A DNA stretch of 64,000 nt from CAZRZN01 sp964604565 (lineage in GTDB: Bacteria; Pseudomonadota; Alphaproteobacteria; Rhodobacterales; Rhodobacteraceae), in assembly GCA_964604565.1 (NCBI GenBank), contig CAZRZN010000002.1, positions 1 through 64,000 of the forward strand, given 5' to 3'. The notes under the pieces were generated by a model. It saw nothing but the letters and a program-made list of their open reading frames with translations. It ran no database searches and was not told where the DNA came from. Positions 34,261-42,769 of the stretch are shown one piece after another. Each line of letters opens with the position of its first letter. Positions within the stretch are counted from its first letter, which is position 1. The position numbers and the translations under genes are program-made.

Positions 34261-34868
34261 CAACAATGAACGGCCCTCTGCGTATCGGTATCGGTGGCCC
34301 CGTCGGTGCCGGCAAGACCACCCTGACCGCACGGCTTGCCGAGCGGCTGAAGAATGATTTCTCGATCGGGGTTATTACGAACGATATCTACACGCAGGAG
34401 GACGCGGAGGCTTTGATGCGTCTTCAGATCCTGCCCTCGGACCGGGTCATCGGTGTCGAAACTGGCGGCTGCCCCCATACGGCCATCCGGGAGGACGCGT
34501 CGATCAACCTTGCCGCCGTCGCAGAGATGCGAATGCGGCATCCGGAGGTCGAAGTGGTGCTGATCGAGTCCGGCGGCGACAATCTCTCGGCCACCTTCAG
34601 CCCGGAACTGGCGGATCTGACCGTCTACGTCATTGACGTGGCCGCGGGTGAAGAGATCCCACGCAAGGGTGGACCGGCGATAACGCGATCTGATCTTCTG
34701 GTGATCAACAAGACCGATCTTGCGCCCTATGTTGGCGCCTCGCTCGAGGTGATGGAACGGGACGCGACGCGGGTGCGGGCCGGGCGGCCCTTCGTCTTTT
34801 CCGCGCTCAAGAACGATGAGGGTGTAGATCTCATCCTGTCCAAGATTAAGGAGATCGCTGGCCTGTAG
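34257..34868 (+). CDS. ureG: urease accessory GTPase UreG
   Basis: This 203-residue GTPase drives nickel delivery to urease. The P-loop is GIGGPVGAGKTTLTA near residue 12, the CPH nickel motif is in VIGVETGGCPHTAIRED, and the G4-type base-recognition motif is VINKTDLAPYVG. Length is normal. It is the last gene of the urease operon, coupled to ureF through an ATGA overlap. No clear terminator was found directly after it. Confidence 0.95.
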   Translation: MTTMNGPLRIGIGGPVGAGKTTLTARLAERLKNDFSIGVITNDIYTQEDAEALMRLQILPSDRVIGVETGGCPHTAIREDASINLAAVAEMRMRHPEVEVVLIESGGDNLSATFSPELADLTVYVIDVAAGEEIPRKGGPAITRSDLLVINKTDLAPYVGASLEVMERDATRVRAGRPFVFSALKNDEGVDLILSKIKEIAGL

Positions 34869-35492
34869 CGGCGTCAGTGCCTCCGAAGGGGTCTGCTGCG
34901 GATTTGTTGTGAGCTTTGCGTTCGCGGACTGCCGAATATCCGGTGACACCTCGTCGACGGTGGTCAATCAGGGTTTCGACGGGGTGCTTGGGAAAACGGC
35001 CATTTGGGTCAGAGGTCGACGTTGTGGGCGACGTGCAACTTTTGGGCGATTTCGGCGATCAGAAAGCCGCCCAGTCGGTAAAGCGGTAAGTTGCTGGCTT
35101 GGTGTTCCCGGGGGTGGGCATTGTCGGCTTGGCGGGTGTGGGTTGGTTGTGCTTTGTCATGTCATGTCTCCTGCTATGCCATTGAAGATGAGGCATATTG
35201 GATGATCGAGACAGTCATGTTTCCCCTACCCGGCTGCCGGAAGGGTCTGTTGAACGCACATGCCGGATACGTCGTGGTGGTCTGATCAATGGCCGCCCAG
35301 AAAGGTGGCCTATCCAGTGCCCGCCGATGCGTTTCAGGAAGAGCCGTCAGGGATAGCACGCCCAGCCTAAGTTCTGCGGCAGGTCTGGTATGTCGAAGCC
35401 GGGCAAACTGCTCGTCATCGATCCTTGGGGACACGGGCAATCTGATCCGGGAGAAGGGGAAGCCGGCGCGGATCGCCGGCCTCCAAAAGCGT
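34869..35492. other. 624-base region between ureG and the cold-shock gene
   Basis: I see no supportable gene here. Open frames such as 34909-35205 lack ribosome sites and family resemblance. The only structured element is the hairpin at 35462-35480 downstream of the cold-shock gene. Confidence 0.4.
35462..35480 (-). terminator. hairpin after the cold-shock gene
   Basis: A perfect seven-pair stem, GCCGGCG with CGCCGGC, and a five-base loop lie 12 bases after the cold-shock protein stop. Only a short T-rich tract follows on the minus strand, so termination is plausible but not certain. Confidence 0.5.
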
Positions 35493-35699
35493 TCAGGCGA
35501 GTTCGATATCGCTGGCGCTCTCGCGGCCGTCACGGCCGGTGCGCAATTCAAAGGTCACCTTTTGGTTGTCCTGCAGGCCTGTGAGGCCGGAGCGCTCAAC
35601 CGCCGAAATATGGACAAAGATGTCCTTGCCGCCGCCGTCAGGCGCGATAAAGCCGTAGCCTTTTGTAGTGTTGAACCATTTCACGGTGCCAGTCGCCAT
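35493..35699 (-). CDS. cold-shock protein
   Basis: This 68-residue protein is a single cold-shock domain that binds single-stranded RNA/DNA. RNP1 is seen as KGYGFIAP and RNP2 as DIFVHISAV; the N-terminus MATGTVKWFNTTKG is standard. AGGAG precedes the ATG at 35699; an in-frame extension to 35750 is not needed. It stands alone on the minus strand. Which member of the CspA group it is cannot be told from the sequence. Confidence 0.93.
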   Translation of the reverse strand: MATGTVKWFNTTKGYGFIAPDGGGKDIFVHISAVERSGLTGLQDNQKVTFELRTGRDGRESASDIELA

Positions 35700-36178
35700 C
35701 GTGATGTCTCCTGTAGATATGCCGCACGCGGAACTGCTGCGGCCCGGCAATGTCAGAGCAGTATCGGTAGCGCTGTAGCCGGAAAGGGAGACAGGTAGGC
35801 GATAGTGGTAACGTAGCGGGTCTTAAAATGGCAGGTTTGCCGAGTCGGTGCAATAGAATCCAAACTGTCCGGATCACTGTGAATTGACCATCTGCGGTTT
35901 GCTGCCAGACGTGGTTTTGACCTTGGCGACATGCCGGCCTGTTCCCCGCTCCGGGGCATTGATCGCCGTTCATGCCTTGCGGCCGTCGAACTTGTGCCGC
36001 GTCATTGAAATGCCCGCGAGGCACCGCGCCTTGCAGGTGAAGACATGCCAGAAGACCGGTGATCGGCGAGGGAGCCCATGCGGACTATTGCTGAGGGCCT
36101 GGCCCGGGAAAGCATGCCGCGGTGTGCCGGGTGCCATCATTCCGCCTTCGGTCCGGATGCGCTAGACGGCCAGGTGGT
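35700..36178. other. 479-base region upstream of the cold-shock gene
   Basis: No gene is supportable. The part near 35700-35830 should contain the cold-shock promoter and 5' leader. The rest shows no repeat or RNA gene that I recognise. Confidence 0.4.
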
Positions 36179-36586
36179 CTAGTAACAGGTGTAACTTTCG
36201 GTCCAAGTTCCCCAGTTATCCATCGTCATGCTGCGCTGGATGAACCCGTAGGTGTTCGAGGACCCGCGGATGGAATAATATTGCGCCGCGCCCCGCCAAA
36301 AGAGACGGTCCGATGGTGGCCCGATGCTTTCAGCATAGTGATAGAAAATCCGGTTTTTTGTTCTTGCAACAAAGGCTTGTTCGCCCGGGGCGAGCGTCCA
36401 CCAGCCGTTCGTGATCCATCTGCCGGACAGATCGACGTAGTGGATCGCCACCTGGATGTCCCGGTTGCATTTGTTGAGAAAATATACGTTGAAGAAATTG
36501 CCGTCCGAATACTGGCTCTGCGCGCGGCTTTCGCTTGGGCCCAAGGCCATGACGAGGACAAGAACCAACCAAAAAAGACGTTGCAT
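36179..36586 (-). CDS. exported DUF1036-like protein
   Basis: This 135-residue protein has a signal peptide (MQRLFWLVLVLVMALGPSESRA). Its mature part resembles DUF1036: FLNKCNRDIQVAIHYVDLSG, then GWWTLAPGEQAFV and a C-terminal cysteine. The start at 36586 has GGGAG upstream; the longer in-frame ORF to 36745 lacks a signal peptide at its start. Members of this family are small secreted proteins of unknown function. It stands alone on the minus strand between two gene-poor stretches. Confidence 0.75.
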   Translation of the reverse strand: MQRLFWLVLVLVMALGPSESRAQSQYSDGNFFNVYFLNKCNRDIQVAIHYVDLSGRWITNGWWTLAPGEQAFVARTKNRIFYHYAESIGPPSDRLFWRGAAQYYSIRGSSNTYGFIQRSMTMDNWGTWTESYTCY

Positions 36587-37143
36587 GATGCACTCCCGAA
36601 TTATGCGCTCGACATGTTGCGATCTCACGCCTCCGTGTCCGTCTCTGGGCAAGCTCAAGGCGCCAATGTGATGCTTCGTCGGGAAGACTGCGCTGGCATG
36701 TCTTTCATTTAGATTTCTTTTCTGTGGCGTTTTGGCGAAAACCACCGCTGAGGTTTGGTGGCATCCATGGTCGAGGCCCGCACTTGTGATGACCGCTGAG
36801 TTACTTGTTCCGTGATGGCTCCAAGTCAGATTTCCGTGGGGGATAACGCATGAGCGTTAAGGCTCCCTGAAAAGCTGCTCAAATTCCGTGACGGATCTCA
36901 TGGTGGGCGATCATGTCTTCCAGCAAGTCTGGTCGGATGCGCGTCCTTGTTCCCGGAAGCATCAAACCGACTCTTCCCACACGCCGGGCACCGCATGCGC
37001 ATCGCTTGTCGACATCAGGTTTGATTGGACCGCTCGACGGCAAATTCCGCCGCCGAGCATGCCGCAATCGGGTCACGAGTCTTTCTGAAGAGGCCGGATG
37101 CCGCGTATGGCATTTGGCGGGCAATAACACCCGCCGCCGTCTA
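36587..37143. other. 557-base region without a recognisable gene
   Basis: Only open frames without ribosome sites or family features are seen, such as 36879-37130 on the minus strand. Its arginine-rich product could be a decayed fragment. I see no repeat here. Confidence 0.35.
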
Positions 37144-38799
37144 TCAGCGCACGAATTTCTTGAACTTCACGCGCGTCGGCTCTACCGCGTCCGGGCCAAG
37201 GCGGCGTTTCTTGTCCTCTTCGTAATCTTCGAAGTTGCCTTCGAACCATTCGACATGCGCCTCGCCCTCAAAGGCAAGGATATGTGTGCAGATCCGGTCG
37301 AGAAAGAACCGATCGTGCGAAATTACCACGGCGCATCCAGCGAAATCGACCAATGCATCCTCGAGCGCGCGCAGCGTTTCGACGTCCAGATCGTTGGTCG
37401 GTTCGTCCAGCAGGATGACGTTGCCGCCCTCTTTCAGAAGGCGGGCCATGTGCACGCGGTTGCGTTCCCCGCCGGACAGCAGGCCGACCTTCTTCTGCTG
37501 GTCGCCCCCCTTGAAGTTGAAGGCCGAGCAATAGGCGCGGCTGTTCATCTCCGCATCGCCCAGCTTGATCAGTTCGGCGCCTCCGGTGATCGCCTCCCAG
37601 ACCGAGTCGTCCGGGGCCAGATCGTCGCGCGACTGATCAACATAGGCCAGCTTGACCGTGTCTCCGTATTCTATCGAGCCGCTGTCGGGCTGTTCGTTGT
37701 CTGTCAACATCTTGAAAAGTGTCGATTTGCCCGCGCCGTTGGGACCGATCACGCCGACAATGCCGCCGGGCGGCAGGGAAAAGCTGAGATCCTCGATCAA
37801 CAGCTTGTCACCCATGGCCTTGGTCAGGTGGTCGACCTCGACCACCTTGGCGCCAAGGCGGGGACCGTTGGGAATGATGATCTGAGCGCGTGCCATCTTT
37901 TCGCGTTCGGACTGGTTGGCCAGTTCGTTGTATGACTGGATGCGGGCCTTGGATTTGGCCTGCCGCGCCTTGGCGCCCTGCCGCATCCAATCAAGCTCGC
38001 GTTCCAGCGTCTTTTGTTTTGCCTTGTCTTCACGGGCCTCTTGCGACAGGCGCTTGGCTTTTTGTTCCAGCCATGCCGAATAATTGCCCTCGTAGGGGAT
38101 GCCTCGGCCACGGTCGAGTTCGAGAATCCAGCTGGTGATGTCGTCAAGGAAATACCGGTCGTGAGTCACGACAAGGATCGTGCCCTTGTAGGCGATCAGG
38201 TGGTTTTGCAGCCAAGCGATCGTTTCGGCGTCGAGATGGTTCGTCGGTTCGTCGAGCAAAAGCATTTCGGGCGCTTCAAGCAGCAGTTTGCACAGTGCCA
38301 CGCGGCGGCGTTCCCCACCCGACAGCGTTGTGACATCGGCATCATCGGCCGGGCAACGCAGCGCCTCCATCGCGACGTCGATCTGAGAATCCAGATCCCA
38401 AAGGTCCTGCGAGTCGATCTCATCCTGAAGCTGCGCCATCTCGTCGGCGGTTTCATCCGAGTAGTTCATTGCAAGTTCGTTGAACCGATCAAGTTTGGCC
38501 TGCTTGCCGGCAACGCCCAGCATGACGTTTTCGCGCACGGTCAGGTCTTCGTCGAGGTGCGGTTCCTGCGGCAGATACCCCACACGTGCGCCCTCTGCCG
38601 CCCAGGCCTCGCCCGAGAAGTCCTTGTCGAGACCGGCCATGATCCGCAGGAGCGTCGACTTACCCGCGCCATTGACGCCGACAACACCGATCTTGACCCC
38701 GGGCAGAAAATTCAAGCGAATGTTTTCAAAGCACTTCTTGCCGCCCGGATAGGTTTTAGAGACGCCATCCATGTGGTAGACATATTGATACGAGGCCAT
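37144..38799 (-). CDS. ettA: energy-dependent translational throttle protein EttA (ABC-F)
   Basis: This 551-residue cytosolic ABC-F ATPase binds the ribosomal E site and gates elongation according to ATP level. It has two nucleotide-binding domains: Walker A GVNGAGKSTLLR (about residue 39) with LSGGERRRVALC, and GPNGAGKSTLFK (about 355) with LLSGGERNRVHMARLL. The linker contains the EttA-type arm and the charged QEAREDKAKQKTLERELDW segment. The start MASYQYVYHMDG at 38799 is standard; an in-frame extension of five codons is not used. Length matches EttA. Confidence 0.95.
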   Translation of the reverse strand: MASYQYVYHMDGVSKTYPGGKKCFENIRLNFLPGVKIGVVGVNGAGKSTLLRIMAGLDKDFSGEAWAAEGARVGYLPQEPHLDEDLTVRENVMLGVAGKQAKLDRFNELAMNYSDETADEMAQLQDEIDSQDLWDLDSQIDVAMEALRCPADDADVTTLSGGERRRVALCKLLLEAPEMLLLDEPTNHLDAETIAWLQNHLIAYKGTILVVTHDRYFLDDITSWILELDRGRGIPYEGNYSAWLEQKAKRLSQEAREDKAKQKTLERELDWMRQGAKARQAKSKARIQSYNELANQSEREKMARAQIIIPNGPRLGAKVVEVDHLTKAMGDKLLIEDLSFSLPPGGIVGVIGPNGAGKSTLFKMLTDNEQPDSGSIEYGDTVKLAYVDQSRDDLAPDDSVWEAITGGAELIKLGDAEMNSRAYCSAFNFKGGDQQKKVGLLSGGERNRVHMARLLKEGGNVILLDEPTNDLDVETLRALEDALVDFAGCAVVISHDRFFLDRICTHILAFEGEAHVEWFEGNFEDYEEDKKRRLGPDAVEPTRVKFKKFVR

Positions 38800-39146
38800 G
38801 ATCCGCTCCTGCATGCTGCGCGCTTTGGCACCCGACTAGCGCGTTGCGCGTCAGCGTGCAATCAGAGCCTGCCACCCGCTCAGGTCGGACCCGCCGCGCT
38901 GACATGACGGGGATTGTATCGATGCCGTATGAGGCTCGGGATCAGAGGCCGCTGGTTCTGGGTGGCAGGATCTATGTTCCGATGACGTGATTTCGTTTGG
39001 TGGATGTCGTTTAACCGAAAGTGTAGTGGATGCAGTAACATGTGCCTGTCGGCTTGTGACCGTCGCCGCGCAAGACCGACCGCTGTTCTTGCCTTGGGGT
39101 GCTGGACGCCCTAAGCCGATCATTGATGACCAAGGACTTGACACAC
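38800..39146. promoter_or_regulatory. divergent promoter region between ettA and nadD
   Basis: This 347-base spacer lies between two genes transcribed away from each other, so it should hold both promoters. AT-richer stretches around 38980-39030 are the likeliest place. No operator or repeat was recognised. Confidence 0.4.
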
Positions 39147-39818
39147 ATGGGAAAAAACGTGCCTCAGAGCGGCGATCAGGATGTTCCGCAGAGCGCCGGC
39201 GGGGTCGGCCCGGATCGGACACTGGCGGGCCGCGCCTTGCGCCCCGGGCAGCGCATCGGGCTGTTGGGCGGCTCTTTCGATCCGCCGCATTCCGGACATC
39301 TGCATCTGTCTCGCGAAGCGCTGAAGCGTTTCTGCCTCGATGAGGTGGTCTGGCTGGTTAGTCCGGGGAACCCTCTGAAAGCTGACGCGCCGGCGCCCTT
39401 GTCGGAGAGAATGGCGACCGCGCGCAGGTTGTTGGATCATCCGCGCATCTCGGTCAGCGATTTCGAAGCAAGGTCGGACACGCGCTACACGGCGGAGACA
39501 TTGGCAATCCTGCGGACGCGATTTCCCGGCGTGCGCTTCGTATGGCTGATGGGCGCGGACAATCTGGCGCAGCTTCACCGCTGGGAAAACTGGCGGGACA
39601 TCCTTGAGACAGTGCCTGTCGGGGTTCTGGCGCGACCCGGTCTGAGGATTGCGGCACGGAGTTCGCCTGCCGCGCGAATCTATCGTGGGGCCCGGCTGCC
39701 GTCCCATTCAGCCGGGGCCTTGGGGACAAAGCAGGCCCCTGCGTGGTGTTTCATCAACATCGCGATGACCGATGTGTCCTCGACCGCGATCCGGGCCGCG
39801 GGAAAATGGGTCCGATGA
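39147..39818 (+). CDS. nadD: nicotinate-nucleotide adenylyltransferase
   Basis: This 223-residue enzyme adenylates nicotinate mononucleotide in NAD synthesis. The nucleotidyltransferase signature is RIGLLGGSFDPPHSGHLHLS (about residues 35-54, with the HxGH motif). WLMGADNLAQLHRWENW and the C-terminal DVSSTAIR (ISST-type motif) confirm the family. The start is uncertain: ATG at 39147 has AAGGA about ten bases upstream, and further in-frame starts lie at 39126 and 39099. dacB follows 69 bases downstream. Confidence 0.92.
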   Translation: MGKNVPQSGDQDVPQSAGGVGPDRTLAGRALRPGQRIGLLGGSFDPPHSGHLHLSREALKRFCLDEVVWLVSPGNPLKADAPAPLSERMATARRLLDHPRISVSDFEARSDTRYTAETLAILRTRFPGVRFVWLMGADNLAQLHRWENWRDILETVPVGVLARPGLRIAARSSPAARIYRGARLPSHSAGALGTKQAPAWCFINIAMTDVSSTAIRAAGKWVR

Positions 39819-39887
39819 GCGAAAACGTTACCCGTTGAGGCGCAGTTGCCGGTTGCCCGCCGGGCTCAGATTCGCTTAGATCCCGCC

Positions 39888-41393
39888 ATGACTAAAGGCT
39901 TTTCCAGACGCGCATTCCTTCGTGGTGCAACAGGGTTTGCCCTGACCGCTGCGGCGCAGGGCGCGTATGCGGGCGCACCGGAGACGTCCCTACGTCCGGT
40001 CGCCCGTTCCGACGATTTTCGCAAGAGCATTCAGCCTCCTATCGAGGCGCTGATCGAAAGGGCCCGCCTCGACGGCGAAGTGAGTTGTTGCGTCGCGCGC
40101 GTGTCCAGCGGCGAAGTGCTGGAAAGCTTTGGTCAGGACGTCGACCTGCCCCCAGCCAGCGTCGCGAAAGCGGTTACCGCAGGATATGCGCTCGACACGC
40201 TGGGGCCCGGGCATCATTTCGTGACGCGGGTCGTCGCAACCGGTCCAGTGCGCGACGGGGTGCTGGATGGTGACCTTGTATTGGCTGGAGGGGGCGATCC
40301 AACCCTTGATACCGACTCCCTTGCAAATCTGGCGCGGGCGGTCAGTGCGGCCGGCGTCACCTCGATTACGGGGGACCTGAAGATCTGGGGAGGGGCGTTG
40401 CCCTCCCTCAAGGGAATAGATCCCATCCAACCGGATCATGTGGGATACAACCCCTCCGTTTCGGGGCTGAATCTGAATTATAACCGCGTGCATTTCGAAT
40501 GGCGGCGGGCCGGTGGGGAATACACCGTGACCATGCAGGCACGTTCTGCCGCGCATCGTCCCGATGTCAGCATGGCGCGAATGGGCCTCGTTGACAGGTC
40601 CATGCCGGTCTACACTTACGAAGACCGGCTTGGTCGCGACAACTGGACGGTGGCGCGGGGCGCCTTGGGGGACGGCGGGGCCCGCTGGCTTCCCGTCCGC
40701 AAGCCCGAGATGTATGCCGGAGAAGTGTTCCAGACTCTCCTCCGGACGCATGGCATCACCACCAAGGCCCCGAAACTGGCCGAGGCGCGGCCCAAGGGTG
40801 TCGAGCTTGCAAAGCATGAAAGCGAGGCGCTCAGGATCATTTTGCGCGACATGTTGAAATGGTCCACGAACCTGACCGCCGAAGTGGTTGGCCTTGCGGC
40901 CTCGGTCGAACGCATCGGCGCGGTTCCGGTTTCTCTGGAGGCCTCCGCCGCGGAGATGAACGCATGGGCGCGGGAAAAGCTTGGCGTCGATGGACTGGCC
41001 CTTGTGGATCATTCGGGGCTGGGCGACAGGAGCCGCGTGAGTTCTGCCGAAATGATGGGATGCCTGCGCGCGCTGCGCCGGACCTTGGGAATCAAGCCCT
41101 TGCTCAATGTGCTTCCGGTTCGGGACGGGCGATATCAGGTGATAGAGGACCATCCGTTGAAGGTGCAGGCAAAAACCGGGACGCTGAATTTTGTAAGCGG
41201 CTTGGCAGGTTTTGTTGATCTTCCGGACGGGACAGAGTTGGTCTTCGCAATCTTCACGGCGGATCTTCCGCGTCGTGACGCGCTGACCAAAGCGCAAAGA
41301 GAGCGTCCGGAAGGCGGACGCAGCTGGAATACGCGCGCCAAGATCCTGCAACAGGCGCTTATCCAACGCTGGGGTGTGCTGTACACCGCCTGA
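39888..41393 (+). CDS. dacB: D-alanyl-D-alanine carboxypeptidase/endopeptidase (PBP4, DacB type)
   Basis: This 501-residue periplasmic penicillin-binding protein trims peptidoglycan crosslinks. The N-terminus is a Tat-like signal (FSRRAFLRGATGFALTAAAQ). The three active-site motifs are present: SxxK at S91-K94 (PPASVAKAV), SxN in KWSTNLTAE near 325, and KTG in QAKTGTLNFVSG near 428. An extra domain between the first two motifs is typical of PBP4. The start MTKGFSRR at 39888 gives an intact signal. Confidence 0.93.
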   Translation: MTKGFSRRAFLRGATGFALTAAAQGAYAGAPETSLRPVARSDDFRKSIQPPIEALIERARLDGEVSCCVARVSSGEVLESFGQDVDLPPASVAKAVTAGYALDTLGPGHHFVTRVVATGPVRDGVLDGDLVLAGGGDPTLDTDSLANLARAVSAAGVTSITGDLKIWGGALPSLKGIDPIQPDHVGYNPSVSGLNLNYNRVHFEWRRAGGEYTVTMQARSAAHRPDVSMARMGLVDRSMPVYTYEDRLGRDNWTVARGALGDGGARWLPVRKPEMYAGEVFQTLLRTHGITTKAPKLAEARPKGVELAKHESEALRIILRDMLKWSTNLTAEVVGLAASVERIGAVPVSLEASAAEMNAWAREKLGVDGLALVDHSGLGDRSRVSSAEMMGCLRALRRTLGIKPLLNVLPVRDGRYQVIEDHPLKVQAKTGTLNFVSGLAGFVDLPDGTELVFAIFTADLPRRDALTKAQRERPEGGRSWNTRAKILQQALIQRWGVLYTA

Positions 41394-41587
41394 ATCCCGG
41401 CCTGTTGCTCGGTGAACGGACTGCGAATTGGCCCTGTCACGAAAATTGTCAGCCACCCGGTGGCAGGGACATCAGCCGTGTAGAGACTGCCCGCTGGTCG
41501 GTGCCAAAGGGGCATTGCGTCTTGGGTGTGTTGCCGGACCTATGACGGATCCCGGCGCTCCGCATCCCGGGGACGCGGCAAACGAAA

Positions 41588-41608
41588 GCCCGGGACATTG
41601 TCCCGGGC
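41588..41608 (-). terminator. terminator-like hairpin after the L,D-transpeptidase gene
   Basis: A perfect nine-pair stem, GCCCGGGAC with GTCCCGGGC, and a three-base loop lie 27 bases after the transpeptidase stop. On the minus strand TTTCGTTT follows. It sits between convergent genes and could also serve dacB. Confidence 0.65.
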
Positions 41609-41634
41609 GGAGTCGATTGATTGGTCAGGAACGG

Positions 41635-42063
41635 TCAGTTGTCGATGACCACTTTCATGTTCGCCTTGCCCACTTGCTGCGTGAGGTCGAACAGCACCGC
41701 AGCGTGTTCCGGGTGCAAACGCACGCACCCGGCAGAAGCGGGACGGCCCAGTCGGCTGATCTGATCGGTGCCGTGGATTGCGTAATCGCCGTTGAAAAAG
41801 ATCGAATAGGGCATCGGTGCATTGTTGTAGATGCTGGACCGATGATACTTTGACAGCCAATAGGCGTTCCATTGACCGCGAGGGGTGGATTTGCCCGCAC
41901 GAGCCGTAGAGACGGGCCAGCGATACGCGACTTTGCCGTTGTAAATGACGGTCATGGTCTGTGTCGAAACGTCGACCTTGGCCACAAGGGGCGCGGCCAT
42001 TGTCATCATGGGCGCAAAGGCCAGCGTCGCCGCGCAAAGCGCAGCCGCAAAAAATCGATTCAT
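41635..42063 (-). CDS. L,D-transpeptidase (YkuD family)
   Basis: This 142-residue exported protein has a signal peptide (MNRFFAAALCAATLAFAPMMTMA). The YkuD catalytic domain shows the active-site signature HGTDQISRLGRPASAGCVRL, with H near residue 98 and the catalytic C near 115. Such enzymes form 3-3 crosslinks or attach proteins to peptidoglycan. It is a minimal, single-domain member without a LysM or other cell-wall-binding module. It lies alone, convergent with dacB. Confidence 0.92.
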   Translation of the reverse strand: MNRFFAAALCAATLAFAPMMTMAAPLVAKVDVSTQTMTVIYNGKVAYRWPVSTARAGKSTPRGQWNAYWLSKYHRSSIYNNAPMPYSIFFNGDYAIHGTDQISRLGRPASAGCVRLHPEHAAVLFDLTQQVGKANMKVVIDN

Positions 42064-42245
42064 ATGTCCCTCCAGGTAAAAAGCTTGGCAGCTTCGGCGG
42101 ATAAATGCCTATGGAGAGATTACTACGCGGTTACCTGCCGGTCAGTCGGGGATTCCTGACTCCACCGGATTTTCATAGAATCCAACATCGGAGATGTGGG
42201 GTTTTTGCAACGTCTTGCGCTACGCTTGCTCGATTTGCGGCCGGA

Positions 42246-42668
42246 TCACGCGCGAAGATGTCGTGCGCGGGCGCCGCGTTCGATCGCCGCGGCATGCAGG
42301 CGGTCGATGTTCAGCTCATAGCGAATCTCTTCGAGCAGGCGCAGTTCCGTTTCCTGCAACAGGCCGTCGGCGGCCGCGACGTCACAGGACAATGCGTAAG
42401 CTGTCTCGAACATCCGCTCTGGCAGGTTGTCGCGCAGCAGACCGAACAGTGCATCCAGCCCGTCCTCCTGTTCGAAAAGGTCGAAAACGAGGCTCGACAT
42501 CGCGCGGACGCGATCGGTGTCATAGTCGGCAAAAATCGGCAGGTTGTTGACCGCCGAGTCGATCTTGACCAGTTCCGCGGTGCGGACGTTCTCATCAGAA
42601 GCGGACACGGCGATCATCAGCGCGACCAGACAGTCCTGCGGGCTGAGCGGATGGGAGTTTTGGGGCAT
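42246..42668 (-). CDS. TerB-family (tellurite-resistance-like) protein
   Basis: This 140-residue helical cytosolic protein resembles the TerB/DjlA-N-type family: QDCLVALMIAVSASDENVRTAEL near the N-terminus and a second pseudo-repeat, YALSCDVAAADGLLQETELR, with the acidic residues that bind metal in the family. Role unknown; tellurite resistance itself is not implied without other ter genes. It is divergent from lysS across 101 bases. Confidence 0.82.
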   Translation of the reverse strand: MPQNSHPLSPQDCLVALMIAVSASDENVRTAELVKIDSAVNNLPIFADYDTDRVRAMSSLVFDLFEQEDGLDALFGLLRDNLPERMFETAYALSCDVAAADGLLQETELRLLEEIRYELNIDRLHAAAIERGARARHLRA

Positions 42669-42769
42669 TCGGTGGCCTTTTGTGAGAGCGTCATGCAGCG
42701 CGCAATTTATTGACGCGGACGCGGGGGGGCAATAGGAAGCGCGCTCAGCATATCATCAGGAGCACAACA

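Noticed and set aside
34909..35205. 98-codon frame after ureG
   Set aside because: No ribosome site, no family resemblance, and low-complexity Gly/Cys-rich translation.
36879..37130. 83-codon minus-strand frame considered as a transposase fragment
   Set aside because: Arginine-rich, with no DDE or other transposase motif and no terminal repeats around it.
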